Source: Wandonia haliotis
GTDB taxonomy: Bacteria > Bacteroidota > Bacteroidia > Flavobacteriales_D > Crocinitomicaceae
NCBI RefSeq assembly: GCF_039523435.1
Contig: NZ_BAAAFH010000007.1
Span: 310,001 to 374,000, forward strand
Length of the DNA stretch: 64,000 bases
Reading direction: 5' to 3'
In this document: in pieces, positions 43,958 to 52,793 of the stretch
Layout of the letters: every line of letters starts with the position of its first letter
Numbering within the stretch: position 1 is the first letter of the stretch
Translations under genes and position numbers: made by a program
Notes under the pieces: generated by a model
What the model was told of the DNA's origin: nothing
What the model saw: only the letters and a program-made list of their open reading frames with translations
Databases searched by the model: none

Positions 43958-45421
43958 ATGGAATATCTGATACCTTTCGCATATTTCTCGGTTCTGATTC
44001 TTCTACTGAAAAACTGGAAATGGATGAAATCTCCGTTTCTGAACGGATGGTCTATCCCTCTTTTTTTTACACTTCATACAATTGCTTCACTATTTCTGTT
44101 CCACTCCGACATTGCGTACCTTGGTGACTCACCGGTTTTTCTGAGAGAATCAAAAATTCTTGCGAGTGTATTTTACACGCATCCCGGAGATTATTTCAGA
44201 CTATTGACAGGAATAGGGGAAAATCAGGAAATTATCTATAGTTATCTACGTGAAACGATTCACTGGACACAACAACCGGATAATGTATTCAATGATTCAA
44301 AAAATCTGATGCGCTTCAACAGTGTTTTGCAGTTATTCTCTTTCGGCAATGACTATGCGAATCTGATTCTGGTCAACTTTATTTCCATCATCGGACTGAA
44401 CGGAGCCTATCAGGCATTCCGAGCAATCATCCGGCAGCATTCGCTATTCTTCGAGGGACTATTTTTTCTCCTTCCTTCTTTTATACTCTGGACGTCAGCT
44501 ATACTAAAAGAGCCCTACATGATTTTAGGGTTCGGATTGTTTCTTTACGGGTGGCTGGAGAAAGGAGAAAACACAAAACAAAGATGGGGAACACTATTAA
44601 CCGGTGTACTCTTCCTGCTTGCAATTAAGCCATATGTATTACTTTGTTTGATTCCTGCTGTAATTGCAAAATTCATATATGAGATCAGTACTAAGCGAAA
44701 ACTTTTTTATGCCTTAGGAACCGTTCTACTCATTGCTATCCTCGGATGGGCTGCTACACTTTTACTTCCTCGTAATTTAACCTTTATGATTTCGAAAAAA
44801 CAACATAATTTTCTAAATCTGACAGAGGGAGGAATATGGATTCTTACAGACAGTGGAATGGTCAGAGTTCCCAAAACCGAAGAACACAAATTCACTTTTT
44901 TTATCGAACATAGTAATCGCTATGGTTACCTGAACGAACCTACGGTTGGAGAAACAAGGCGGGACGGAGAGATCCCCCGTGAAGTACAATTGGTTCCAGA
45001 CTCGACAAAATTGTACATTTTTCACCTCTTAGAACCCAGTGGTAGCCGAATAAATATCACTCCTATCAATCAATCCCACCTCCAACTTATACAAAACATT
45101 CCACAAGCCTTGTTTAACGCACTTTTACGCCCACTTCCGAAAGACCCTCCTGATAAAAAGGAGAAATGGTATTTTATTTTCGAGAACATTTTCCTCTACG
45201 CTCTTATTGCGTTTGCTCTATTCAAAAATACAGGAAAAATACAGGAAGAACATAAAAGTTCAATTCTGGGCTTCACCATTTTCATACTCTCGATAAGCCT
45301 TCTGATTGGCTGGATCACTCCCGTCATAGGGGCTATCATCCGATATAAATTACCGGTTGTCATTGCGCTGATTGGAACAGGCTGGTTACTTTTGTATAAA
45401 AATCAAGTCACTGAACGATGA
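43958..45421 (+). CDS. Polytopic membrane protein, possibly glycan-related
   Basis: 487 residues with about ten hydrophobic segments. I recognise no family with confidence. The layout is: paired helices, a periplasmic-looking loop with YLGDSPVFLRESKILASVF, more helices (FEGLFFLLPSFILWTSAILKE), a large soluble segment (about 275-390) and a final group of helices. The WTSAILKEPYMILGFGLFLYG region resembles multi-spanning glycosyltransferases or O-antigen polymerase-like proteins, but no catalytic motif is evident. Its ATGA stop overlaps the SDR gene, so they are coupled. Confidence 0.7.
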   Translation: MEYLIPFAYFSVLILLLKNWKWMKSPFLNGWSIPLFFTLHTIASLFLFHSDIAYLGDSPVFLRESKILASVFYTHPGDYFRLLTGIGENQEIIYSYLRETIHWTQQPDNVFNDSKNLMRFNSVLQLFSFGNDYANLILVNFISIIGLNGAYQAFRAIIRQHSLFFEGLFFLLPSFILWTSAILKEPYMILGFGLFLYGWLEKGENTKQRWGTLLTGVLFLLAIKPYVLLCLIPAVIAKFIYEISTKRKLFYALGTVLLIAILGWAATLLLPRNLTFMISKKQHNFLNLTEGGIWILTDSGMVRVPKTEEHKFTFFIEHSNRYGYLNEPTVGETRRDGEIPREVQLVPDSTKLYIFHLLEPSGSRINITPINQSHLQLIQNIPQALFNALLRPLPKDPPDKKEKWYFIFENIFLYALIAFALFKNTGKIQEEHKSSILGFTIFILSISLLIGWITPVIGAIIRYKLPVVIALIGTGWLLLYKNQVTER

Positions 45422-46179
45422 AAAAGACAATCTTTATTACAGGTGCAACAGCAGGGTTTGGAGAAGCAATTGCTCGTACTTTTGCAGCCAAAGGATGGAA
45501 CCTCATCCTTACTGGAAGACGAAAAGAACGCCTGGACAAACTGAAAGAAGAACTCTCCGGACAAGCCGGTGAAATTTATTGTCTGACTTTTGATGTTCAG
45601 GATTACATTTCCTGCCAAAATGCTATTTATACTTTACCCGAAAAAGTACTCGAATCTATTGATGTATTGGTGAATAATGCCGGACTTGCCGCAGGAAGAT
45701 CTTCTATCGATCAGGGAGATTTGAATGACTGGGATACAATGATTGACACGAACATTAAAGGCGTACTCTACGTATCCAAATTAATCATTCCGTTCCTGAA
45801 GAAAAAAGAAAGTGGTCATATCATCAACCTCGGGTCAATTGCCGGTAAAGAAGTTTATCCATCAGGGAATGTCTATTGTGCTACCAAACACGCCGTGGAC
45901 GCTCTTTCAAGATCTATGCGAATAGACTTACTTCCATTCAACATAAAAGTAACCAACATAGCTCCCGGAGCAGCAGAAACAGAATTTTCTCTTGTGCGCT
46001 TTAAGGGAGATGAAAAACAGGCTAAAGAAGTGTACAATGGTTTTACACCTCTTTTCGCCCAGGACATTGCTGACACCGTGGATTTTGTCGTAAGCCGCCC
46101 CGCTCATGTTACGATCAATGACCTGCTGATTATGCCAACGGCACAAGCCAATGCAACACAATTTCACAAAGAAATCTAA
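45418..46179 (+). CDS. Short-chain dehydrogenase/reductase (YdfG-like)
   Basis: NAD(P)-dependent oxidoreductase of 253 residues. Cofactor motif TGATAGFGEAIA, acid- and phosphate-binding LILTGRRKERLDKL, NNAGLAAG, the catalytic Ser of NLGSIAGKEVYPSG and the YCATK active site (Y-x-x-x-K). The closest group I know is YdfG, which acts on 3-hydroxy acids such as serine and 3-hydroxypropionate; this is not proven here. It is coupled to the membrane protein upstream and lies five bases before the amidohydrolase. Confidence 0.92.
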   Translation: MKKTIFITGATAGFGEAIARTFAAKGWNLILTGRRKERLDKLKEELSGQAGEIYCLTFDVQDYISCQNAIYTLPEKVLESIDVLVNNAGLAAGRSSIDQGDLNDWDTMIDTNIKGVLYVSKLIIPFLKKKESGHIINLGSIAGKEVYPSGNVYCATKHAVDALSRSMRIDLLPFNIKVTNIAPGAAETEFSLVRFKGDEKQAKEVYNGFTPLFAQDIADTVDFVVSRPAHVTINDLLIMPTAQANATQFHKEI

Positions 46180-46184
46180 GTATC

Positions 46185-47816
46185 ATGAAATTACTGTTCC
46201 CTTTTCTTTTTAGTATTCTTTTCCTTGTTTCTTCTTGCTTTAAAGGAGAAAAAGCTGACCTTATTATTCACAATGCCCAGATTTACAGCCTCAATCTGCA
46301 CGGAGACGTTTTTGAAGCAATGGCTATCAAAAATGGGAAAATCATCGAATTGGGACCGGAACGTGAGATACTGAATAAGTACAGAGGCACCACTTTAAAT
46401 GCAGAAAAAAGGGAAATCTATCCCGGTTTTTATGATGCCCACGCACATATTTTTGGACTCGCTCAGAAAAAATTAAACTGTGACTTGACCGGAAGCCGTT
46501 CACTTTCAGAAATTATCAGTCGACTGGAACGTTTTGAAGCACAGAACGGTTCTGATTTCATCATCGGAAAAGGATGGGATCAATCCTTGTGGAGCAATAA
46601 CGAATTACCGGACAATAGTGAACTCAATGAAATTTTTCCTGACAAACCTGTTGTTCTTTTTCGCATAGACGGGCATGCTGTACTGGCAAACAACGCAGCT
46701 CTTCAGAAAGCAGGAATAATTACTGCTCAACCGGTAGAGGGCGGAGAAATAATTATCAATGAAGAAGGCTTGTTAACCGGTATACTCCTTGACAATGCCA
46801 TTGATCTAATTCGCCCGATTTTACCCGGATTATCAACAGAAAAACTAAAAGAAGCCTTACTGGAATCGCAGGAAGAATTACTTCAATACGGAATCACCAA
46901 CATCCACGAAGCCGGGATCAGTCTAAACGATCTTGAACTTCTTCAGGAATTGGAAGAAGAAGGGAAATTAAAAATTTCCATCTACGCCATGTTATTTCCA
47001 AATGAAAGAGAAATGGAGTTTGCGAAAACAACAGGTGTATTGAAAACAGATCACCTGCATGTACGGTCTTTTAAAATCATTGGCGACGGAGCACTTGGGT
47101 CACGGGGGGCCTGTCTCACCCACCCCTACTCGGACGCACCACATACACATGGGTTCCTCGTGCAATCAATCCGGGAAATAAAAGCCATTGCCGAACAGGC
47201 GAAAGAGATGGGTTACCAACTGAACGTTCATTGCATCGGGGATTCCACCAACAGAAGTGTTTTGAATACAATGAACGAAGTGATTGGCGACAGCAAAGAC
47301 CTGAGATGGAGAATAGAACACGCACAAATTGTTCAACCGGAAGACATTCCCTTATTCAAAAAAGGCGGTATCATTCCCTCTGTACAACCTACTCATGCCG
47401 TATCAGACATGCGCTTTGTAAGAGATCGAATTGGAGAAAAAAGAGAAAAATGGTCGTATGCTTACCGGTCTTTGCTTTCTGTAAATGGGATACTGGCATT
47501 AGGAACCGATTTCCCCGTTGAAGACGTTAATCCCTTTGCTACAATTGAAGCTTCTGTAAACCGAAAAAATCTGGCAGGAGAACCACTGGACGGCTACCTG
47601 AAAGACGAAAGCCTTACACTGGAGCAAACCCTGAGAGGAATGACTATCTGGGCAGCAATGGCAGCTTTTGAAGACAACGAACAAGGTTCTCTAGAACCTT
47701 ACAAGGACGCTACTTTCACGATACTGCACAACCCGATTAGTGAAGCGGTTTCTTTTGGCAACAACTACGCCAAAGAAGTATTTATCAAAGGGACATCCGT
47801 TTATCGGTTTGATTAA
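46185..47816 (+). CDS. YtcJ-like amidohydrolase lipoprotein
   Basis: Metal-dependent hydrolase of 543 residues with a lipoprotein signal (FSILFLVSSCFKGEKAD, acylated Cys). The amidohydrolase_3 domain has metal-binding HAH in YPGFYDAHAHIFGL, DLTGSRSLSEIISRLERFEA, NVHCIGDSTNRSVLN, RWRIEHAQIV and LALGTDFPVEDVNPFATIEA. It is probably anchored in a membrane and splits an amide or ester outside the cytoplasm. Its last 32 bases overlap the convergent folP gene. Confidence 0.9.
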   Translation: MKLLFPFLFSILFLVSSCFKGEKADLIIHNAQIYSLNLHGDVFEAMAIKNGKIIELGPEREILNKYRGTTLNAEKREIYPGFYDAHAHIFGLAQKKLNCDLTGSRSLSEIISRLERFEAQNGSDFIIGKGWDQSLWSNNELPDNSELNEIFPDKPVVLFRIDGHAVLANNAALQKAGIITAQPVEGGEIIINEEGLLTGILLDNAIDLIRPILPGLSTEKLKEALLESQEELLQYGITNIHEAGISLNDLELLQELEEEGKLKISIYAMLFPNEREMEFAKTTGVLKTDHLHVRSFKIIGDGALGSRGACLTHPYSDAPHTHGFLVQSIREIKAIAEQAKEMGYQLNVHCIGDSTNRSVLNTMNEVIGDSKDLRWRIEHAQIVQPEDIPLFKKGGIIPSVQPTHAVSDMRFVRDRIGEKREKWSYAYRSLLSVNGILALGTDFPVEDVNPFATIEASVNRKNLAGEPLDGYLKDESLTLEQTLRGMTIWAAMAAFEDNEQGSLEPYKDATFTILHNPISEAVSFGNNYAKEVFIKGTSVYRFD

Positions 47817-48639
47817 ACGACTGTAGCTTCAAAACAATCTCTCTCGCCTCGACAGCTTCTTTTACGTCGTGTACGCGAAGAATATCAGCTCCTTTTAACA
47901 AGGCTATTGTATTCACCACAGTTGTTCCATTTAGGGCTTGATCTGCATTCATCTGGAGTAGTTTATGAATCATAGTTTTCCTACTCACCCCTACAAATAA
48001 GGGTCTATTCAGTTTTTTGAGTAACTCCAATCCGTTCAGCAACTCATAATTCTGCTCCAAAGTCTTACTAAACCCAAACCCCGGATCTATGATAACATCA
48101 ACAAGTCCTTCTCGTCGCAATTGCTCCGTTTTCATTTGCAATTCACAAAACACCTCCGCAGTCACACTGCCATACTCAGCGTTTTTCATAATATCTGTCG
48201 GAGTACCACGCATGTGCATCAAAACATAAGGCACTTTCTCGTCGGCACACAACCCGATCAACCTTCCTTCTGCTCCAAAGGAGATATCATTGATAATAGA
48301 AACTCCCTCATCCAAAACAGCCCTCCCGACTGTATACCGGAAGGTGTCCGCACTCATCACAATTTTAGAAAATCGTTTGTTCAATTCTCTGACAACCGGA
48401 ACCAGCCTGTCGATTTCAGTCTTTTCATCCACTTCCCCGGCTCCGGGACGCGTCGAAAATCCTCCCAGATCAATTATATCTGCACCTTCTTGCAACATCT
48501 TTTCAACCGACTGAACAACAGCATCAATAGTCTGCTTCCTACTTCCCTCAAAAAAAGAATCCGGGGTCAGGTTTACAACCCCCATAATTTTAGGTTTGTC
48601 GAATGTTATAATATTACCTCTGCAATTAATACTCCTCAT
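47785..48639 (-). CDS. folP: Dihydropteroate synthase
   Basis: Joins p-aminobenzoate to the pterin diphosphate in folate synthesis; target of sulfonamides. 284 residues. Motifs: IMGVVNLTPDSFFEGSR (pterin and diphosphate loop 1), ADIIDLGGFSTRPGAGEV (loop 2), VSADTFR-type MSADTFRYTVGRAV, IIDPGFGFSKTLEQNYELL and VGVSRKTMIHKLL. It is divergent from DUF1599 by 47 bases, a usual order in this phylum. The 3' end overlaps the amidohydrolase gene. Confidence 0.96.
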   Translation of the reverse strand: MRSINCRGNIITFDKPKIMGVVNLTPDSFFEGSRKQTIDAVVQSVEKMLQEGADIIDLGGFSTRPGAGEVDEKTEIDRLVPVVRELNKRFSKIVMSADTFRYTVGRAVLDEGVSIINDISFGAEGRLIGLCADEKVPYVLMHMRGTPTDIMKNAEYGSVTAEVFCELQMKTEQLRREGLVDVIIDPGFGFSKTLEQNYELLNGLELLKKLNRPLFVGVSRKTMIHKLLQMNADQALNGTTVVNTIALLKGADILRVHDVKEAVEAREIVLKLQSFNQTDKRMSL

Positions 48640-48686
48640 TATCTGAAAATGTTTATCTTCACCTTTGAAAAACGGAAATTACAAAA

Positions 48687-49235
48687 ATGCACAATACTAC
48701 TGAGCAATATACCCGCGTGATTGAGAAATCCAGGGAAATTTTTGCCAAAAAGACAAAGGACTACGGTACAGCATGGCGAATTCTCAGAACCAGTTCTCTC
48801 ACAGATCAGATTTTCATTAAAGCACAACGGATTCGTACGATTCAGGAAACAGGTACTAATAAAGTAGGCGAATCTATTGAAGATGAATTCATCGCAATTG
48901 TCAATTATTGTGTAATGGCATTAATTCAGGTCGATAAAGGCAATGAATTGTCGATTGACCTTACTGCAATGGAAGCTCTTGAACTCTATGATCATTACAT
49001 AGATGCTGCTATGCAGTTGATGGAAAAGAAAAATCATGATTACGGTGAAGCATGGCGGGATATGCGTATTTCCTCTCTAACAGACATGATTTTAATGAAA
49101 ATCCTTCGTGTAAAGCAAATTGAGGACAATAGTGGTAAAACCATAATTTCCGAAGGAATCGACGCAAATTACTATGACATGTTGAATTATGCCGTTTTTG
49201 CATTAATTCACATCGGAGAACAAAAGAATGACTAA
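48687..49235 (+). CDS. DUF1599 protein with two tandem domain copies
   Basis: 182 residues. The domain occurs twice: KDYGTAWRILRTSSLTDQIF and HDYGEAWRDMRISSLTDMIL, each followed by a conserved helix (KAQRIRTIQETG; KILRVKQIEDNSG) and an acidic-tyrosine helix (IVNYCVMALIQ; MLNYAVFALIH). I know the family as DUF1599 or nucleotide-modification-associated domain 1, without a proven reaction. It starts the operon with BT_3928, tpiA and prmA and is divergent from folP. Confidence 0.88.
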   Translation: MHNTTEQYTRVIEKSREIFAKKTKDYGTAWRILRTSSLTDQIFIKAQRIRTIQETGTNKVGESIEDEFIAIVNYCVMALIQVDKGNELSIDLTAMEALELYDHYIDAAMQLMEKKNHDYGEAWRDMRISSLTDMILMKILRVKQIEDNSGKTIISEGIDANYYDMLNYAVFALIHIGEQKND

Positions 49236-49247
49236 AAAACGATACGT

Positions 49248-51131
49248 ATGAGACTACGACCCAATAAATCTGCAAAATTGCTTATTGAAGGGCGTTCCCT
49301 TCCTGTTAACATTGGCCTAATTTTACTCAATATCCTTGGACTGGTATTTCTCGCCATGGGCTATCACCCTGCTCATGAAAGTACCCAATGGTTAATCCCC
49401 ACAGGATACATTGTATTCATCGGTTCATTTGCCGGGCTTTTTGCGTTGAAAGGTCTGTACCTGATGTCGTATGTTGCCCGGGCTTTTGTAGGAGGTTTAT
49501 TTATTGTTTCAGGTCTTGTAAAAGCCAATGACCCGAAAGGGTTTGCCTATAAGCTGGAGGAATATTTTGAAGATGGTGCATTAGCATATCGTGTTAGAGA
49601 TTTATTGGGATGGGATAGCTTTACCCTTGAAGGGTTCATCGAATACGCACTTATTCTTTCTGTGATTATCTGTGTAGTCGAGATTGTTCTGGGAATTATG
49701 GTTATTCTGGGAGCCCGCATTAAGCTCGCGGCCTGGTTACTTTTGGGAATGATGTTGTTTTTCACAGCACTAACCTGGCACACCAAAGAATGTAACCCGG
49801 CAGATACATTTACGAAAAAAATGGAGTTTGCAACCGACTCCCCTCAGGCAATAGATTACATAGCTAAGACGGAAACACGTGAAGACCTTACCATCCTCTC
49901 TAATAAAAACGGAAAAGTTGTAGTTGCCGAAACAAGAACGGTTCAATGTGTAACCGATTGCGGATGTTTTGGTGATGCACTAAAAGGTTCTGTTGGCAGG
50001 TCATTGACACCACAGGAATCTTTCTGGAAAGACATCGTGGTTGGCTATTTTGTCCTTATCATTTTTATCATGCAATTCTCTCTACTTAAAAACACAAAAA
50101 GAGATAGCATTGTACTCAGTGTTACTGCAATGGCAGTTGTCGTATTTTTCTCCTGGGTATTCGGTTGGTATTTCCCAATTCTATTTGCATTCATCACACT
50201 ACTAGGTTCGATGTGGATCAGAAGAAGTGGTGGCAAATACCTTGGGAATGATTGGGGAGCAATTCTCTTCTCTACTGTTATTACGGTGATCCTTGTCATT
50301 TACGTCCTACTATATCTTCCTTTAAAGGATTACAGACCTTATGCTGTCGGTAGTAATCTTATAGAAAAAATGAATGATGGTATTGATGGGGTTGTAGAAA
50401 ACACTTTTGATTATAAAAATGTAACAACAGGAGAAATCAAAAAAATGACCAATGAGGAGTATATGACTTCTAAAATATGGGAAGACCAGAATTGGGCATT
50501 TGATACGATGACCGCTAATGTAATTGTAGAGCCATTACTGCCTTCTATTACGGAACAGTTTGGTCCTACTCTTGATGTTTCCCAGCTTTCCGAATACGAC
50601 AAACAATTACCTGTTATTGCGGAACTACTTAAAGACAGCTACATAAAGGCAGTTGTCATGACAAGCGATGTTTATGGAATTTCGGATACAATACCGGAAA
50701 CAGAATTCTTTGCCGAGGAATATGACTCTACATTTGTTCAATCCTCAGCGGTTGTAATTGACCCGGAACTTGGTGAAGTAAAAGTGATTGATTTGATTCT
50801 CAACGCCCCTTCAATTTTCATTTTATCTGTTGAAGATATTAAGAATGCCGATTGGAGTTCTTTGGACGAGATCAAGAAAATTGCTGAAAAAGCAAAAGAA
50901 AATAACATTCCTTTCATTATGATCTGCGGTTCGGTAAAATCAGAGATTGATGAATTCCGAAAAACAAATGCATTTGATGTGGCAGCATTTACAAACGACC
51001 GTATCGAATTAAAAGCGGTTTGCCGTTCGAACCCGGGATTATTACTGATCCAAAACGCTGTTGTCAAAGCTAAATATCCACACAGAGGACTTCCGTCATT
51101 TGAAACCATTAAGAAAAACTACTTGAAGTAA
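49248..51131 (+). CDS. BT_3928-family membrane protein (DoxX-like N-terminus)
   Basis: 627 residues. The N-terminal half has about eight membrane helices and DoxX-like wording (YVARAFVGGLFIVSGLVKAN, FAYKLEEYFED). A CVTDCGCFGDALKGS segment carries three close cysteines, as in related MauE/DoxX proteins that couple to disulphide chemistry. The C-terminal part (about 370-627) is a soluble domain, possibly a degenerate thioredoxin-like fold (FIMICGSVKSEIDEF), probably periplasmic. It sits between DUF1599 and tpiA, the usual order in Bacteroidota. Function not established. Confidence 0.83.
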   Translation: MRLRPNKSAKLLIEGRSLPVNIGLILLNILGLVFLAMGYHPAHESTQWLIPTGYIVFIGSFAGLFALKGLYLMSYVARAFVGGLFIVSGLVKANDPKGFAYKLEEYFEDGALAYRVRDLLGWDSFTLEGFIEYALILSVIICVVEIVLGIMVILGARIKLAAWLLLGMMLFFTALTWHTKECNPADTFTKKMEFATDSPQAIDYIAKTETREDLTILSNKNGKVVVAETRTVQCVTDCGCFGDALKGSVGRSLTPQESFWKDIVVGYFVLIIFIMQFSLLKNTKRDSIVLSVTAMAVVVFFSWVFGWYFPILFAFITLLGSMWIRRSGGKYLGNDWGAILFSTVITVILVIYVLLYLPLKDYRPYAVGSNLIEKMNDGIDGVVENTFDYKNVTTGEIKKMTNEEYMTSKIWEDQNWAFDTMTANVIVEPLLPSITEQFGPTLDVSQLSEYDKQLPVIAELLKDSYIKAVVMTSDVYGISDTIPETEFFAEEYDSTFVQSSAVVIDPELGEVKVIDLILNAPSIFILSVEDIKNADWSSLDEIKKIAEKAKENNIPFIMICGSVKSEIDEFRKTNAFDVAAFTNDRIELKAVCRSNPGLLLIQNAVVKAKYPHRGLPSFETIKKNYLK

Positions 51132-51133
51132 TT

Positions 51134-51892
51134 ATGAGAAAAAAAACAGTAGCCGGAAACTGGAAAATGAATCTGAACAAAGACGAAGCGGTTCGTCTGT
51201 TCGGAGAAATTGAATTGCGCAGTGAAGATGTTCAGGATGAAGTAAACCTGATGGTCTTTCCCGGACACATTTATTTAGATGCACTTTTGACAGCCCGCAG
51301 TTACAGTTCCCGCATTCTTATTGGGGCTCAAAACTTCCATCCGGCAGAGAAAGGTGCTTATACAGGCGAAAGTTCTGTAGCGCAGTTAAAACAACTTGGC
51401 GTCGATGCTGTTTTGATAGGACACTCTGAAAGAAGAGAATATTTTGGTGAGTCCCACGCTTTTCTGAAAGAGAAAGTAAATGCAGCTATTTCTCATGATC
51501 TTATTCCAGTATTCTGCTGCGGAGAACCTTTGGAGATCAGAGAAAAAGGAGAACAGGAAGAATATGTACAGCGACAACTGGAAGAAAGTTTGTTTCATTT
51601 ACCTGTAACGGATTTTGCAAAAGTCGTTATAGCTTATGAGCCAATATGGGCTATTGGAACAGGAAAAACAGCAACAAAAGAACAGGCGGAAGATATGCAC
51701 AGTTTTATTCGCTCACTAGTTCAGCTGAAGTATCGTCAGGATACTTCCGATAGAACGACTATTCTTTATGGCGGAAGTTGTAATCCTTCAAATGCCGAAG
51801 AGTTATTTTCGATGCCAAATGTTGATGGTGGATTAATTGGTGGGGCTTCTCTTAAAGCAGAAGACTTTCTTCAAATTGCCCGAAAACGATAA
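51134..51892 (+). CDS. tpiA: Triosephosphate isomerase
   Basis: Interconverts glyceraldehyde 3-phosphate and dihydroxyacetone phosphate. 252 residues, full length. Active site Lys in VAGNWKMNLN, His in GHSERREYF, Glu in AYEPIWAIGTGKTA and the phosphate loop LYGGSCNPSNAEEL. It lies two bases after BT_3928 and nine before prmA. Confidence 0.98.
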   Translation: MRKKTVAGNWKMNLNKDEAVRLFGEIELRSEDVQDEVNLMVFPGHIYLDALLTARSYSSRILIGAQNFHPAEKGAYTGESSVAQLKQLGVDAVLIGHSERREYFGESHAFLKEKVNAAISHDLIPVFCCGEPLEIREKGEQEEYVQRQLEESLFHLPVTDFAKVVIAYEPIWAIGTGKTATKEQAEDMHSFIRSLVQLKYRQDTSDRTTILYGGSCNPSNAEELFSMPNVDGGLIGGASLKAEDFLQIARKR

Positions 51893-51900
51893 ACAGACAG

Positions 51901-52737
51901 ATGAATTATATTGAATTCGACATCCGGTTGACCCCAAAAACTCCCTGGTCAGAAATTATTGTAGCCGAGTTAGCAGAACTGGGATGTGACAGTTTTGTGG
52001 ATACCGAATATGGCGTTAAAGCATATGCTCCGGAAGATCAAATTCATGTAGAAGAGGTCCGGCAATTAGCTGTTTTTCAAAATGAAGTTGAAGAAGTCAA
52101 AGCAGAGCTCCTGATCAACACAATTGAAGAACAAAACTGGAACGCAGCCTGGGAATCGGATTTTGAACCGGTTTTTGTAGAAGAACAGCTGGCAATCCTC
52201 GCTCCTTTTCATGATGCATCACTGGAAAAAGAACTTACGGTATATATCGAACCTAAAATGTCATTCGGTACCGGTCATCATCAAACCACCTGGATGATGT
52301 GTAAAGCTTTGATGGACATGAAATCAGTTCCTTCAGAAATACTCGATATGGGTTCAGGAACCGGCGTTTTAGCTATAGTAGCCGAAAAACTGGGAGGAAA
52401 AAAAATTCTGGCTATTGACATTGAAGACTGGGCATACGAAAATGCGATTGACAATAGCTCACGAAATAACTGTCATGAGATAACACCTCTGAAAGGAAAT
52501 GTTGATCTGATTAACGGGAAATATTTTAACCTGATTCTTGCCAACATCAATAAAAATGTACTAACTGCTCATATGCAGCATTATGCCGAGAGCCTGAACG
52601 AGGGCGGCAAACTTTTTCTCAGCGGATTTTTTGTTTCAGACGCTGAAGATTTAAAACAGTGTGCTACAGAAAACGGGCTTACGTATAAAGGGATGCTCTC
52701 CAGAGATAATTGGGCATGTCTTGAGTTTATAAAATAA
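51901..52737 (+). CDS. prmA: Ribosomal protein L11 methyltransferase
   Basis: Methylates ribosomal protein L11 on lysines and the N-terminus with SAM. 278 residues. N-terminal domain typical of PrmA (LTPKTPWSEIIVAELAELGC), then the catalytic domain: PKMSFGTGHHQTTWMM, ILDMGSGTGVLAIVAEKLG and LILANINKNVLTAHM (substrate NPP-type loop replaced by NIN as in this family). It ends the DUF1599-BT_3928-tpiA-prmA operon. Confidence 0.95.
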   Translation: MNYIEFDIRLTPKTPWSEIIVAELAELGCDSFVDTEYGVKAYAPEDQIHVEEVRQLAVFQNEVEEVKAELLINTIEEQNWNAAWESDFEPVFVEEQLAILAPFHDASLEKELTVYIEPKMSFGTGHHQTTWMMCKALMDMKSVPSEILDMGSGTGVLAIVAEKLGGKKILAIDIEDWAYENAIDNSSRNNCHEITPLKGNVDLINGKYFNLILANINKNVLTAHMQHYAESLNEGGKLFLSGFFVSDAEDLKQCATENGLTYKGMLSRDNWACLEFIK

Positions 52738-52793
52738 GTTGGTCAGATATCTATTTCTGACGGACACTTGAATTATGTAAAAAATTGCAGGTT

